The position numbers and the translations under genes are program-made. From contig NZ_CP071527.1 in assembly GCF_023921225.1 (NCBI RefSeq), positions 1,082,501-1,146,500 on the forward strand: a DNA stretch of 64,000 nucleotides. The letters run 5' to 3'. The notes below the pieces were generated by a model. It saw only the letters and a program-made list of their open reading frames with translations. It did not search any database and was not told the DNA's origin. Of the stretch, positions 18,108 through 27,209 are shown one piece after another. Each line of letters opens with the position of its first letter. Within the stretch, counting starts at the first letter, position 1. The DNA is from Legionella lytica. Lineage in GTDB: Bacteria; Pseudomonadota; Gammaproteobacteria; Legionellales; Legionellaceae.

Positions 18108-19052
18108 TTATTCTATACAACAAGCAATTGGCTTCAAATCAGAGTAGGGAGCTTTGGGTAGAAACTCATTTGTATAGCATTGCGATAAAGCAAAATTTTT
18201 ATCAATGATATTCAAATGCTGAGTATAACGTCCTACCTTATCCCAGTCTCTTTCTACGTTGTGTAATGTACGTGAGAAAAAGGGAAGGGTATGAGTAAAA
18301 ATCTTTTGATGCATTGGGGTACGTAATTGTGGTTTTGCTTGACACAATAACTCATAGGCTTCATCGGGCTGTTCCGTGGTAAATGCTGCTCCTCGTTGAG
18401 TTGCTCTTAGAAATCCTTGTACTAATTCAGGTTGTTGCAGTGTCTGTTCTGGAATAATAAATTGAATCGAGCAAAAGCAACAGCATCCAAGTCCGGCCAA
18501 CTGATCAAGGCGCAAAAACACGGTTTCCCCTTTTCTTTGCTCTAACTCAATACGTTGAAAATTAATAAATCCAATGCCTGTATCAATAATATCGCGACAA
18601 ATCGCATCAGTCACATTCATACCGATTCGAATGGTTTGATAACTTGTGGGCTCAATACCAGCCAGTTGTGCCAGATCATCAATAATTTTCTTACCAAATT
18701 CACCAATGTAACCAACCCGTTTACCAACAATATCGTGAAATGAATTAATGCCACTTGATTTCAGTGCAATCAATCCTGTTGGCGGCTCATCAAGTAAGGT
18801 GCCAATGGATGTCACGGGATATCCTTTTGCCTTTGCGGCAACGGTATGAATCATGGCTTTTACACCAAAATCAACAGTTCCTAAACCAACAAGCTCCGTC
18901 ACATCGCTAGGATCTGCTGGCTCTAAAATAGCAAGTTTAATGTTTTCCTCTGAATAAAAACCAAGTTGATGTGCCACAAAAATTGGTGTGTGATAAGGAT
19001 TAGCGTACCAATTTAATAATAAAGTGGTTCTTGTAGATAAATGAGATGACAT
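18108..19052 (-). CDS. THI5-like HMP-P synthase (thiamine pyrimidine precursor)
   Basis: This 314-residue member of the NMT1/THI5 group is closer to fungal THI5 than to ABC-type binding proteins. THI5 makes the thiamine pyrimidine HMP-P from pyridoxal phosphate and its own active-site histidine, a single-turnover reaction. Diagnostic features are KAMIHTVAAKAKG (Lys65 and His69 in the positions of the yeast PLP lysine and sacrificial His66), LLDEPPTG, YIGEFGKK and the iron-binding CCCFC motif at 190-194 in GLGCCCFCS. There is no signal peptide and no transporter genes beside it, which fits an enzyme. I recall L. pneumophila Lpg1565 being shown to be such a synthase. GAGGAG precedes two in-frame ATGs; 19052 has better spacing than 19058. 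A TPP riboswitch lies upstream. Confidence 0.88.
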   Translation of the reverse strand: MSSHLSTRTTLLLNWYANPYHTPIFVAHQLGFYSEENIKLAILEPADPSDVTELVGLGTVDFGVKAMIHTVAAKAKGYPVTSIGTLLDEPPTGLIALKSSGINSFHDIVGKRVGYIGEFGKKIIDDLAQLAGIEPTSYQTIRIGMNVTDAICRDIIDTGIGFINFQRIELEQRKGETVFLRLDQLAGLGCCCFCSIQFIIPEQTLQQPELVQGFLRATQRGAAFTTEQPDEAYELLCQAKPQLRTPMHQKIFTHTLPFFSRTLHNVERDWDKVGRYTQHLNIIDKNFALSQCYTNEFLPKAPYSDLKPIACCIE

Positions 19053-19137
19053 AGCCATAGCTCCTCTATAAATGTGAATAATTCCGGAGATGGCAAAAGG
19101 GATCCCTGCCCCATAAAGTAGCGGAACACGGATTTAT

Positions 19138-19216
19138 TGAGGGCGTCCTTACGCTGATATGACTCAGATCAAGTTCGACGGGTAATTCTCAGTCGGTTTC
19201 CCGACACCCCGCGCCA
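19138..19216 (-). promoter_or_regulatory. TPP riboswitch (THI element)
   Basis: Read on the minus strand, the sequence runs GCGCGGGGTGTC, a small hairpin, CGACTGAGAATTACCCG, TCGAACTTGATCTGAGTCA, then TATCAGCGTAAGGAC. These are the THI-box elements: the GGGGTG start, CTGAGA in J3-2, ACCC, the GAACTTGATCTGG-like J2-4/P4 segment and the CAGCGTA(A)GGA close. It lies about 85 bases before the THI5-like start. When thiamine pyrophosphate is plentiful it should lower expression of that gene. The leader between aptamer and start does not show an obvious T-run terminator, so control at translation is more likely. Confidence 0.9.
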
Positions 19217-19309
19217 TCTAAAAAGCAAAGTCATGCTATATTTAAATTTTTTATTTGTCAAAGCATGTTTGAGGCAGGGAAAACGCACAGAGCATTTAAA
19301 CTATTTTTA

Positions 19310-19351
19310 TGTAGCAACTGCCCTGAATTTTAATTCAAGACAGTTGCTACA
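19310..19351. repeat. Long near-perfect inverted repeat
   Basis: TGTAGCAACTG and CAGTTGCTACA form a perfect 11-base outer stem, with TGAATT/AATTCA pairing inside, giving a 42-base hairpin. One arm recurs at 16890. A small mobile repeat or a transcription terminator for upstream minus-strand reading are both possible. Frames read through 19233-19520 are not credible genes. Confidence 0.6.
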
Positions 19352-19549
19352 CTTCGTCTTTAACTTCAGTGGAAGTCTATATCAGCATGCTCACCGTTTG
19401 CCAGCCGTAATAGTTCTTTTTAACAATGTGGTGCAAAACAGTTCCCTCGCCCTTGGGGAGAGGGGGAAAAGGAGAGGAACTATGCATGTTTTTTATTGCG
19501 TTTGTGGTTACAATATCTAACTTCTTGCCCATTACGTGAGAGCGTCTAA

Positions 19550-19786
19550 ATGTTAGCTGATCCTAATCTATGTGGAAAATACAGGCATTATAAAAACGAA
19601 AAATTATACGAAGTCATTGGCCAAGCTCGTCATAGTGAAACAGAGGAGGAGATGATAGTGTACAAGGCACTTTATCATTGTGATGAATTTGGGGAAAATC
19701 AGCTTTGGGTTCGTCCTATGCAAATGTTTTTTGAGAATGTCGTTCATAATGGGAAAACAGTTCCTCGATTTCAACGAATAGAATAA
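19550..19786 (+). CDS. DUF1653 family protein
   Basis: This 78-residue single-domain protein matches the DUF1653 pattern: GKYRHYKNEKLYEVIGQARH, then SETEEEMIVYKALYHC, LWVRPMQMFFE and a C-terminal VPRFQRI. Members are small cytoplasmic proteins of unknown function, widespread in bacteria. The start follows GTGAGAG at a usable distance. It is monocistronic. Confidence 0.85.
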   Translation: MLADPNLCGKYRHYKNEKLYEVIGQARHSETEEEMIVYKALYHCDEFGENQLWVRPMQMFFENVVHNGKTVPRFQRIE

Positions 19787-19867
19787 ATGACAAATACTTT
19801 TTCCAACAAAAAGGGGGGGCGGATGCCATAATGAATCTATTGGATTTTGGTGAGCGCGATGAGAAAA

Positions 19868-19890
19868 GTCAGGTCATGGGCCCGACCTAC
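19868..19890. repeat. Dispersed palindromic repeat, copy 4
   Basis: The sequence is GTCAGGTCATGGGCCCGACC plus TAC. It has the same core as the other copies and is intergenic, after the DUF1653 gene. Confidence 0.7.
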
Positions 19891-19980
19891 ACTAGCATTG
19901 GTCATAAATAGCAATCCAGATTAGTATGATCGCCATTATAGACTATAATGATAGTAAGATGCATTATCGAGAGAAATGTT

Positions 19981-20208
19981 ATGGCTAAACAACCACCTCA
20001 ATCTAACGTAGATAACCTCCATGCACCTGTTGATACTGCGGGAAAGGCCGGCCGTTTGTATAATAATACACAACTAGGTAGTCCTATTGATACAGTTGAG
20101 GAGTTTGATGCACAACTTCATAACCTTGGACCATTAGATTCTAAGACGGAAGTAGCAGGCTTGGATCATGATGAGCCAGAGCAACGCTCTACGAACAAAC
20201 CTAGATAG
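19981..20208 (+). CDS. Hypothetical small protein, 75 aa
   Basis: This 75-residue, hydrophilic and probably disordered protein begins MAKQPPQSNVDNLHAPVDTA and is rich in Asn, Asp, Pro and Gln. GAGAG precedes the ATG at 19981; an upstream GTG-type start at 19948 would add 11 less plausible residues. There is no signal peptide or domain. It stands alone. It might be a small translocated or structural protein, but nothing in the sequence decides this. Confidence 0.5.
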   Translation: MAKQPPQSNVDNLHAPVDTAGKAGRLYNNTQLGSPIDTVEEFDAQLHNLGPLDSKTEVAGLDHDEPEQRSTNKPR

Positions 20209-20417
20209 GTGGGCTGAGCATTTCATCTTACTTTTTTCGCTATTCATGAGTTATCCTTAGCCAGCTTCCAATCGGAAGTTGGATTAATTTCCTCTTAATT
20301 AAAATTAAGCCCAGACATCAATCAAGCTTGATGCAGTAAAGCCGTGCCAGCCAGATTTAGGAGGTATGGACAAAACCTGGTCTATACTTACTGTATATTA
20401 ATTGAACATGGCTTATT

Positions 20418-21803
20418 ATGCCGAACTTAAGAGCTCTTAATGATAAATTAAAAAGCGAATTTGCAATAAAACATCCTCCACCTGAGTTTACTTTGGAAGA
20501 GATGCAACTTATGGACGAAGTTGCCGCCCAATGGAGAGATCGGTTTAATAAAATAAGCTTTTCGGGACGTGATGCAATTATGCTTGGTTTTTTTAGAAGC
20601 CCGGAGTTTAAGCAATTGTGCGAGTCTCCTGGCTTAATAAAAAAGCTCATCGCAGCTGAGAGTAATTTGAATCACTTAGATGATACTGCCTACCCACGAA
20701 TTCAAAGTGGCAGTATCAATTTGACTTTGGGGTCTATTCTAAAATTCGGTTTACCTATGGCGGCTAGTACTGACTATTTACGTATTGGTACGGAAAATAT
20801 AGATAAGGGCATACTGAATAATCATCCTGACCCCGCAAATGCTCGGTTAGGGTTGGCAGTCAATAGAGAAAAACGATACCAGGAAAATACACTGCCAGCT
20901 TTGCAAGCAATAGCTAACGAGGTAAACATCAGCCATGAGTTTGCTCAAGAGGAGTCTCAGCCTGAGTGGAAGAAAAATCTTGCAGGACGTTGGGGAGCTA
21001 TCTGCGGTTCTTTATTACCATTAAACGATACAATGAAAGGCCAAGTAATCAATGTTCCCGGCTATGCAAATAGCTCGATGATTGATCAGGCTCATTGGTG
21101 GATGAGCAAGACACTGGGTGCCGCCGATGGCAATTCAAAAGTGCCCGTTAATCGCTTTTTCATAGAACAAAAGAATGAATCTGAATGTTATGCAGGCCCG
21201 CCAATAAAAGAATGTACTGAAGCATGCTTTATACCGAGTAAATATAAAAATTTAAATGCATTAACCGCTCATTTTTTAAATGAGCATCTTTTATTAGATG
21301 AGTGGTTTGGCCATATGGTGACGGATCGTGCTCACCTTGAATCATTAATTTTTGCAGAATATCCTGAATATGTTTTTTCGGATGGTTCCAAATATAAAAT
21401 GCGAGATATCATCGGCGCTTTATGTGAAAAGGCTCAAGCAAATCCAGAGCAATATAAAGATGCTATAGATCAGTTGAATTTACGATTAGGCCGAGTAGAG
21501 GACCATTTAGCCACACTAAATGTCCCTTTGTTAAATGTCCAGGCAGAAGTATTGCAGCAATATCATCTTAAAGCGAAGGCGGAGCCCTCTCTTGCTGGTG
21601 CCGCACGAGAAGTGTCTTTAGTCGTACAAGGTCAAGCGAATACCTCTAGCAAAGCACTTGTAATCTCTGAGGAGCAGGCTTCTGGTATCTTAGCAAGCAT
21701 CACATCTATATTTAACGCTTTTGGCAAAGCAGTACAAGCTGCCTGGGAATCAATGAAAGAGTTTGCTTTTGGTTCAGAGAATGACAGAGGATCCAAATTA
21801 TGA
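20418..21803 (+). CDS. Unknown protein, 461 aa (first of an overlapping pair)
   Basis: This 461-residue protein matches no family I know. It has no signal peptide. The N-terminal 100 residues are helical and charged. The middle holds a Cys/Pro-rich stretch (ECYAGPPIKECTEACFIPSK near 255-274) and a His/Asp-rich segment (HFLNEHLLLDEWFGHMVTDR near 285-304). The last 60 residues are an amphipathic helix region. Its stop overlaps the next start by four bases (ATGA), so the two are coupled. Legionella-type context makes a secreted effector with a small partner possible, but this is inference. The start at 20418 has no clear ribosome binding site. Confidence 0.65.
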   Translation: MPNLRALNDKLKSEFAIKHPPPEFTLEEMQLMDEVAAQWRDRFNKISFSGRDAIMLGFFRSPEFKQLCESPGLIKKLIAAESNLNHLDDTAYPRIQSGSINLTLGSILKFGLPMAASTDYLRIGTENIDKGILNNHPDPANARLGLAVNREKRYQENTLPALQAIANEVNISHEFAQEESQPEWKKNLAGRWGAICGSLLPLNDTMKGQVINVPGYANSSMIDQAHWWMSKTLGAADGNSKVPVNRFFIEQKNESECYAGPPIKECTEACFIPSKYKNLNALTAHFLNEHLLLDEWFGHMVTDRAHLESLIFAEYPEYVFSDGSKYKMRDIIGALCEKAQANPEQYKDAIDQLNLRLGRVEDHLATLNVPLLNVQAEVLQQYHLKAKAEPSLAGAAREVSLVVQGQANTSSKALVISEEQASGILASITSIFNAFGKAVQAAWESMKEFAFGSENDRGSKL

Positions 21804-22183
21804 CGCAATTCAATATGGTGAATACTCAAGTTACTGATAATCCAAATACCCAACGACTTATGCTCTTACTTGATGCGGTGAAACCACTTTTGAACGATCT
21901 ACGAATAATTCTTACTACCTCGAAAAGTTTGCATTCAAAATATCAGCACGAGCTAAATCATTTAAATTTATACTTAAAAATGAGTAATGCTAAAGAACCT
22001 GAGCTGAGTGAGAAAGAATTAGATGAATGGGTTAACCATATTGGTTCCATCTTAGAACGCATTGGAAATATTATGGTTGAAATTTCACATGATAAAGAAG
22101 AAAGCACACTCTATCTTGAAACTGGCATAATAAGAAAACTTCAAGAAATAGCTCAAAAACTGGTGCAGTTAGTTTCTGAGTAA
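21800..22183 (+). CDS. Unknown small helical protein coupled to the 461-aa protein
   Basis: This 127-residue, acidic, Leu-rich protein is almost wholly helical in appearance (LNDLRIILTTSKSLHSKYQH; LSEKELDEWVNHIGSILERI). Size, acidity and translational coupling to the preceding gene resemble a chaperone or antidote partner, but no such family is recognised. It has no membrane segment or signal peptide. Confidence 0.65.
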   Translation: MTQFNMVNTQVTDNPNTQRLMLLLDAVKPLLNDLRIILTTSKSLHSKYQHELNHLNLYLKMSNAKEPELSEKELDEWVNHIGSILERIGNIMVEISHDKEESTLYLETGIIRKLQEIAQKLVQLVSE

Positions 22184-22320
22184 ATTTATGTACTCTGGAT
22201 AACACTCTATGCCAAGGTAGCAGATTTCGATGGTAAATGATTTGAGCGGGATTTCTGTGCATAATTAGTTCTTTTGGTGTGTTATGATAGCAAAAAAAGT
22301 GTTTGATTTTTGGAAAAAAA

Positions 22321-22998
22321 ATGGCGCAAAATTTAATCACGGTTGACGATTTTTACCATAGGTCAGGTCATTGTTACATTAAAGACCACAAGAGTATTAT
22401 TTTGGAGTCTAATGAAATGATGGCTGTTCGTACGAACTTTTCAAGTCTCTCCGAGATTATCGGCTTAAAAGATATTGATATTGCACTTAATCCGAATGAT
22501 GCGAATAAATGGCATGAAAATGATAAATTAGCCTTATGGAAAGGTCAGCCACAGATTTTTTTGGAGCATATGGAGTTGGTACCCAATCGCGCAGGATTTT
22601 CTTCTATTCAAACCGGGTTAAGTTATAAGTCGCCTTATTATTCTCGTTCGGGTAAGGTTATTGGTGTGATTGGGATTTCTTTTTTTCAAGAGGATTTAAA
22701 AGACTTAGCCTCTTGGGATGACCAGCCTTTATTGCGGTCTGTTTTATCAATGACGGCACACCATTTTAATTTGTTTGAACCCTCACAAAACACGCCTCAA
22801 TTGTCTCAACTTTCTACTCAACAAAAAGCGGTTTTTGAGTTCACTATTCAGGGTAAAACAACAAAAGAAATTGCGATGCTCATGAGTTTATCAGTTAGAA
22901 CAGTGGAACATTACATCGAGATTATTAAAAACAAATTGGAATGTGAGCGCAAAAAAGATTTTTATAATTTTTTAAATCATCCTCCGTTGCACTCGTAA
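22321..22998 (+). CDS. LuxR-type transcriptional regulator with PAS-like sensor domain
   Basis: This 225-residue regulator has a C-terminal LuxR helix-turn-helix at about 155-215 (LSTQQKAVFEFTIQGKTTKE, then IAMLMSLSVRTVEHYIEIIK). The N-terminal 140 residues look PAS-like, with YYSRSGKVIGVIGISFF as a typical PAS end. It should bind DNA and sense an unknown small ligand. The ATG at 22321 follows GGA plus a run of A; an upstream TTG at 22303 is a weaker choice. No synthase for a signal molecule is nearby. Confidence 0.8.
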   Translation: MAQNLITVDDFYHRSGHCYIKDHKSIILESNEMMAVRTNFSSLSEIIGLKDIDIALNPNDANKWHENDKLALWKGQPQIFLEHMELVPNRAGFSSIQTGLSYKSPYYSRSGKVIGVIGISFFQEDLKDLASWDDQPLLRSVLSMTAHHFNLFEPSQNTPQLSQLSTQQKAVFEFTIQGKTTKEIAMLMSLSVRTVEHYIEIIKNKLECERKKDFYNFLNHPPLHS

Positions 22999-23015
22999 GA
23001 GCACATTACGAGAAC

Positions 23016-23345
23016 TCAATGAAATATGCATGTTTGTTTTTGTTGAGGATGCTTCGGCGAGGGGCTTCCTGATGTAGACGCAGCCATTATTAATCCACTT
23101 CTCTCCCAAGAATTTGCTATTAATGAAGCAATTGGTTTCGTTCCTTCGATCTTTATAGGAGAAAGTAATGTGATCATTTCTGCAGATAGTTCCAATTTGG
23201 CACCTATTTTTGCAAAATTAAGCTCAATGATTGTCGTTTGACTCTCCTCGGCCGCTGTTATAATTTCTGCACGTAAATTATCACCAAGCGTCCACGAGGA
23301 CATGTTATTTAGCTTATATCGATGTGTATTAAAAAATTGTATCAA
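23016..23345 (-). CDS. Doubtful small ORF, up to 109 aa
   Basis: This minus-strand frame fills the gap between the LuxR-type gene and the 1019-aa gene. From its internal ATG at 23303 it would read MSSWTLGDNLRAEIITAAEE and onward, 95 residues with a protein-like mix and no low-complexity sequence. There is no convincing ribosome binding site and I know no relatives. It may be a real small gene or chance; the rest of the gap (23346-23555) shows nothing but AT-rich promoter-like sequence. Confidence 0.3.
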   Translation of the reverse strand: MIQFFNTHRYKLNNMSSWTLGDNLRAEIITAAEESQTTIIELNFAKIGAKLELSAEMITLLSPIKIEGTKPIASLIANSWERSGLIMAASTSGSPSPKHPQQKQTCIFH

Positions 23346-23555
23346 ACTTCATGAAGTCATGAAAATAGGCTGGGAGTTTGGTAAAAGTAATCACATAAGT
23401 TACTTATTTAATTAACTTATGTTGTAAATTTTTCTCTCGCAAGCACGTTTTGTATCACCAGGAGTGTTTGATTTGGGTATTGTTGTTGGACAAAATAAGG
23501 TCTTTTAGATAAAGTATCGGGCTTTATTCGATTAGTACCACTATAAGGGATTTAC

Positions 23556-26500
23556 ATGCCTCGAATATCACAAAATCCTTATTACCATAAGATTTATATC
23601 CCTCAGACTAAAAAAAATTCATATTATTTTAGAAACATGAATTCACAGGCTCAAAGTCGTAAGCTGAATCAAGAGCACAAGCAAGCGCAACAGAGATTTG
23701 AGCTTTTAAATGAATTTGTATGGGTGAAACAATTTTCATTATTTGATCAGCTCGCTTTATTTAACCGTTATCCTCGCAATGCGGTAGAGTATTTAATTTT
23801 TCTTAGTCTAGTGTGTCTTCTTGGTCGTTTACCTACTTCCGAAGCAAGTTCAGACATCCCTCAAGAGAAGTTTAATAACTATAAAACGCTTAAACTAGGT
23901 ACTGTGCAACAATTTAATATGGCGGTATCTCTGGTGGATTCAGCATCAGTGCTGACTCCTGCTCAGCACTATCATGTCTGCTCTAGTGCGCTATTAGGTT
24001 ATGAGGTTTATGGTTATTCTTTAGCCCCGGCTTATTTGAAGCATTGTGTTTTAAGCCTATCTAACATTAGAAGCTCTTTAAACGTTATTGGACCCTATGT
24101 GGGGTTTGGTAAGTTTATCGCTGATTATCGAAGTGCGTATGAGGAAGGTGTGGCCACAACCGATCTATTTCAGTATGCAGGGGCTTTGTTTGAGCTGGAA
24201 GCAGATCGACGTAAGCCTACATTTAGCACTCTTGATCCGTTGTTATATATTAAAAGCTCAATACAGTTTATGTATACGAGGCTAAGTGAACAATCAAGAC
24301 GTGAATTAGATGAGCATTATCAGCCTGCTCTCATGCGATTACATGATCGACATGCAGTTTATGATCTCCCGCACAATATAGAAAGTTACACCTCAAAGCC
24401 ATGGGGAAGTCTTGCTCAGTATAAGGCTGCTTTAAGGTTGAGTTCCCTGTTAACAGTATCGCGGGTTCCGCGCGAATTACAGGAAGGTGTTTGCGGCATA
24501 ATCGAGATTGGCAAAATACATAATCACATTGATAAGATTAAGAATGTCGGGGATCCTCTTTTTTCTACTCTCGAGCGTTTTCCATTGCGTGCAGGTGACT
24601 ATGCAATTGCTCATTGCCCCTCAATCTTTTTAGAATATTATCGGACTGTGCAGGCGCATTTAAGAAACCCTAAGACGCAAATTCACTATGGCCTTTTTGT
24701 GTATACGGTAGGGGAGTTAGATAAAGCGCTAACTCTTGATGAGCGACTTCTAGCTAGTTCAATTTTTACCTTCACAGAATGGATGGATTTGGAGTTAAAG
24801 AACTCAGGAAAAAGTTTTGTTGGGGATACCTTCATTAAATTTGCAACGCGCTATTTAAACCAATATGGAGAGCACGTTCATAAATTTGATTTTGAGTTGC
24901 CAAAATTACAGCAACAATTTGAGTTAGTTAAAGCGAAGTATTCGGATAATATCACTAGTGATGCAGCAAAGGCTGCATATACCACTTTGTTTGTGTCTCT
25001 TTTGGTGATTTTTGTGGCTTATTGGCGTAGGCAAAATAATATTGAGCCCAACAAAAAAAATGAGCAAAGAATAAAAGTTCGTCCTGAGAAAAAGGTAGAA
25101 AAAAAACGGAAGATGTCACGCATAGAAGATACTGCGCAAATTATAGTTGAAGAGGAGCATATTGATGCTTCAACTTTATTAAGAGACATTGATGCAAACC
25201 TTAAAGAAATTGAGCGTCTAATAAAATGTGATACTTTTAACGATGAAGAATTAAATAGAAAACACGTTGTTCTTAAGAAGCGCCAAGAACAAATACTTTC
25301 TTTAAAAGATGCTCTAGAAGCGCATGAAGAACTAAATAAGCTTAGCCTTGCAGCCTATCAAAGCAGATTTGACGCTTTGGTAATCGACAGTCAGTTTATC
25401 TCAAAATTTGAGCAATGGGCTAAAAAAATAAGTAATCATTCCGCTCGTGTTAGCCAAAAAGAAAGAGAGGCAGAGCTTCAAGAAAAATCGGATAAGCAAG
25501 CAGAAACCTATGCCAATAATCAACGGTCTTGGCGCGAGGGACATAATTCTACGCGAGCCAGGACTAGTCCAAAAGAAGATACTGTAACGCGGGGATCAGC
25601 GAGGGCTTTGGTTGCAACCTCATCAGCAGCGACCAGCCCAATTCCAAGCTCTATGCGAGAGAAAGTAGATCTAAGCCCTAGCTTTTTTAGACCGCGTCGT
25701 CCTTCGGAACCGACCTTTAGTTTTGCAGAATTATTTCCTGTACGCCCTGATATGATTTATCTGCAAAATGCGCGTAGATCCCTTGAGTGTATGCATGTTT
25801 TATGTGCTCAAGAGAAGCAGGACCTTTCACAGAAACAAGTGCAGTTGGGGCTTTTATATAATTTAATGCGTTTCCACCATGTGCTTGGGATTTTTCAGCG
25901 TAGATATTTTATCCGTAATTTACCGATTGATGCTGAGACAGCTTATACCATTCGCAATATGATCCGACATGGTTATTTTATAGAGGAATACAATGATTTG
26001 CTTGTTCCTTATGCAACGGCTTTGTACAAGACTTTTTATACACATTTAGTCGCAGCTATCGAAAAGGGTACGTCATTGGTTTTTCCCTCTTTGAAATATG
26101 CTGAGGCTCTGCCTTTTGCAGAGATTCGCAATGAAGATATTAGAGCTTATCAGCAAAACTCAGCGCTGATAATTGAGGATATTAGGGCTAGCCTAAAGAT
26201 TATGGGTGCTTTATATAAATTTAGAGCTGCAATTCTATTTGATGAGGATATCTCTCTTCATAGCGCAATTAAAATGCTTATTAATATCATTGGTGAAAAT
26301 CTAAAGTTAGCGAAAAAAACGGATATTTTCGATATGCCAGAATGGAAGTGTTTTAATAGGAAGCAAAGAGATATTTTGTTAAAAACAAAGCATTACGCCA
26401 ATTTAATTGGCCATCACTTTGATAAAGAAGGTGAAGCTATAAAAGAGCAGCAAGCCCAACCAAGTACGATAAGTGATGAGCCTGAAGAGCATATATTTGA

Positions 26501-26615
26501 GGAAATTACGTTACCTCAGTTAGAGGAGATTGCGCAAATGGCAATGAGTTTAATGGAGGCATTTATTCCAGAAATGGATACAGATGAACGCAAGGGGCCA
26601 TCTTTTGCTAGTTAG
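23556..26615 (+). CDS. Large unknown protein, 1019 aa, candidate effector
   Basis: This 1019-residue protein has no recognised domain. A hydrophobic stretch at about 80-92 (YLIFLSLVCLLG) and a stronger membrane segment at about 470-490 (TTLFVSLLVIFVAYWRR) precede a highly charged coiled-coil region (about 500-660: KKNEQRIKVRPEKKVEKKRK; EEHIDASTLLRDIDANLKEI). A low-complexity linker (about 665-710) and a second helical half follow. The C-terminus carries an acidic block, EEHIFEEITLPQLEEIAQ, about 30 residues before the end, resembling the E-block of Dot/Icm substrates. AGGGA precedes the ATG by 7 bases. It stands alone. The effector role is inferred from size, architecture and tail. Confidence 0.6.
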   Translation: MPRISQNPYYHKIYIPQTKKNSYYFRNMNSQAQSRKLNQEHKQAQQRFELLNEFVWVKQFSLFDQLALFNRYPRNAVEYLIFLSLVCLLGRLPTSEASSDIPQEKFNNYKTLKLGTVQQFNMAVSLVDSASVLTPAQHYHVCSSALLGYEVYGYSLAPAYLKHCVLSLSNIRSSLNVIGPYVGFGKFIADYRSAYEEGVATTDLFQYAGALFELEADRRKPTFSTLDPLLYIKSSIQFMYTRLSEQSRRELDEHYQPALMRLHDRHAVYDLPHNIESYTSKPWGSLAQYKAALRLSSLLTVSRVPRELQEGVCGIIEIGKIHNHIDKIKNVGDPLFSTLERFPLRAGDYAIAHCPSIFLEYYRTVQAHLRNPKTQIHYGLFVYTVGELDKALTLDERLLASSIFTFTEWMDLELKNSGKSFVGDTFIKFATRYLNQYGEHVHKFDFELPKLQQQFELVKAKYSDNITSDAAKAAYTTLFVSLLVIFVAYWRRQNNIEPNKKNEQRIKVRPEKKVEKKRKMSRIEDTAQIIVEEEHIDASTLLRDIDANLKEIERLIKCDTFNDEELNRKHVVLKKRQEQILSLKDALEAHEELNKLSLAAYQSRFDALVIDSQFISKFEQWAKKISNHSARVSQKEREAELQEKSDKQAETYANNQRSWREGHNSTRARTSPKEDTVTRGSARALVATSSAATSPIPSSMREKVDLSPSFFRPRRPSEPTFSFAELFPVRPDMIYLQNARRSLECMHVLCAQEKQDLSQKQVQLGLLYNLMRFHHVLGIFQRRYFIRNLPIDAETAYTIRNMIRHGYFIEEYNDLLVPYATALYKTFYTHLVAAIEKGTSLVFPSLKYAEALPFAEIRNEDIRAYQQNSALIIEDIRASLKIMGALYKFRAAILFDEDISLHSAIKMLINIIGENLKLAKKTDIFDMPEWKCFNRKQRDILLKTKHYANLIGHHFDKEGEAIKEQQAQPSTISDEPEEHIFEEITLPQLEEIAQMAMSLMEAFIPEMDTDERKGPSFAS

Positions 26616-26690
26616 CAAATAGGCTGGGCTGCTGCAGTACGGCCTACATACTCCATAAGCCAGTTATGGAAATTTATACCCATAGGTTAG

Positions 26691-27209
26691 CTAAATCCTA
26701 CCCTGTAACTCGGATTTCGTTGTTAATGTTTTCTCATCTTGAATACGATCTAAAAATAAATAACCATTCAGATGGTCAATTTCATGTTGCAGGATTCTCG
26801 CCTCTAAGCCATGCGCTTTTTTGCAAATGAAGTTTCCATTGATATCTAAACCAAAATATTCAATTTCCATTGCTCTTGGTACTTGCCCCATGACTTCACC
26901 GCAATTGAGACAGCCCTCATAACCAGTTTGAATTTCCTCTGACAAAATATTTAAGGAGGGGTTTATTAGTGCTGTATCCGGTATTGAGTATTCCAGGTTT
27001 TGACGTTTTGTATAGGCGGTGCTAAATACAATAACACGTCTACTGATACCTATTTGAGGAGCCGCGACCCCTACAGCACATTGCTCTTTCATGATAAGAA
27101 ACATGTCCTGAACTAATTCGTTTAGCCATACACTCCCAAATTCTGATTTTAGAATAGGCTCAGCAACTTGTCTTAAAACAGGATCATTTTTGTCCAATAA
27201 CTGCTTCAT
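26691..27209 (-). CDS. def: Peptide deformylase
   Basis: This 172-residue metalloenzyme removes the formyl group from the initiator methionine of new proteins. All three motifs are present: VGVAAPQIG at 46-54, YEGCLNC (metal ligand Cys100) and LQHEIDHLNG (His142, catalytic Glu143, His146). Length is normal. It is not next to fmt, its usual partner, so this may be a second deformylase; in motif 2 the usual EGCLS reads EGCLN. It is transcribed alone. Confidence 0.93.
   Translation of the reverse strand: MKQLLDKNDPVLRQVAEPILKSEFGSVWLNELVQDMFLIMKEQCAVGVAAPQIGISRRVIVFSTAYTKRQNLEYSIPDTALINPSLNILSEEIQTGYEGCLNCGEVMGQVPRAMEIEYFGLDINGNFICKKAHGLEARILQHEIDHLNGYLFLDRIQDEKTLTTKSELQGRI

Noticed and set aside
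18108..19052. Reading the THI5-like protein as an ABC transporter substrate-binding protein
   Set aside because: No signal peptide or lipobox, no permease or ATPase next to it, and the CCCFC and KAMIHT motifs are those of the fungal-type enzyme.
19233..19520. 95-codon plus frame
   Set aside because: It spans the 42-base inverted repeat and a G-rich palindrome, with no ribosome binding site.
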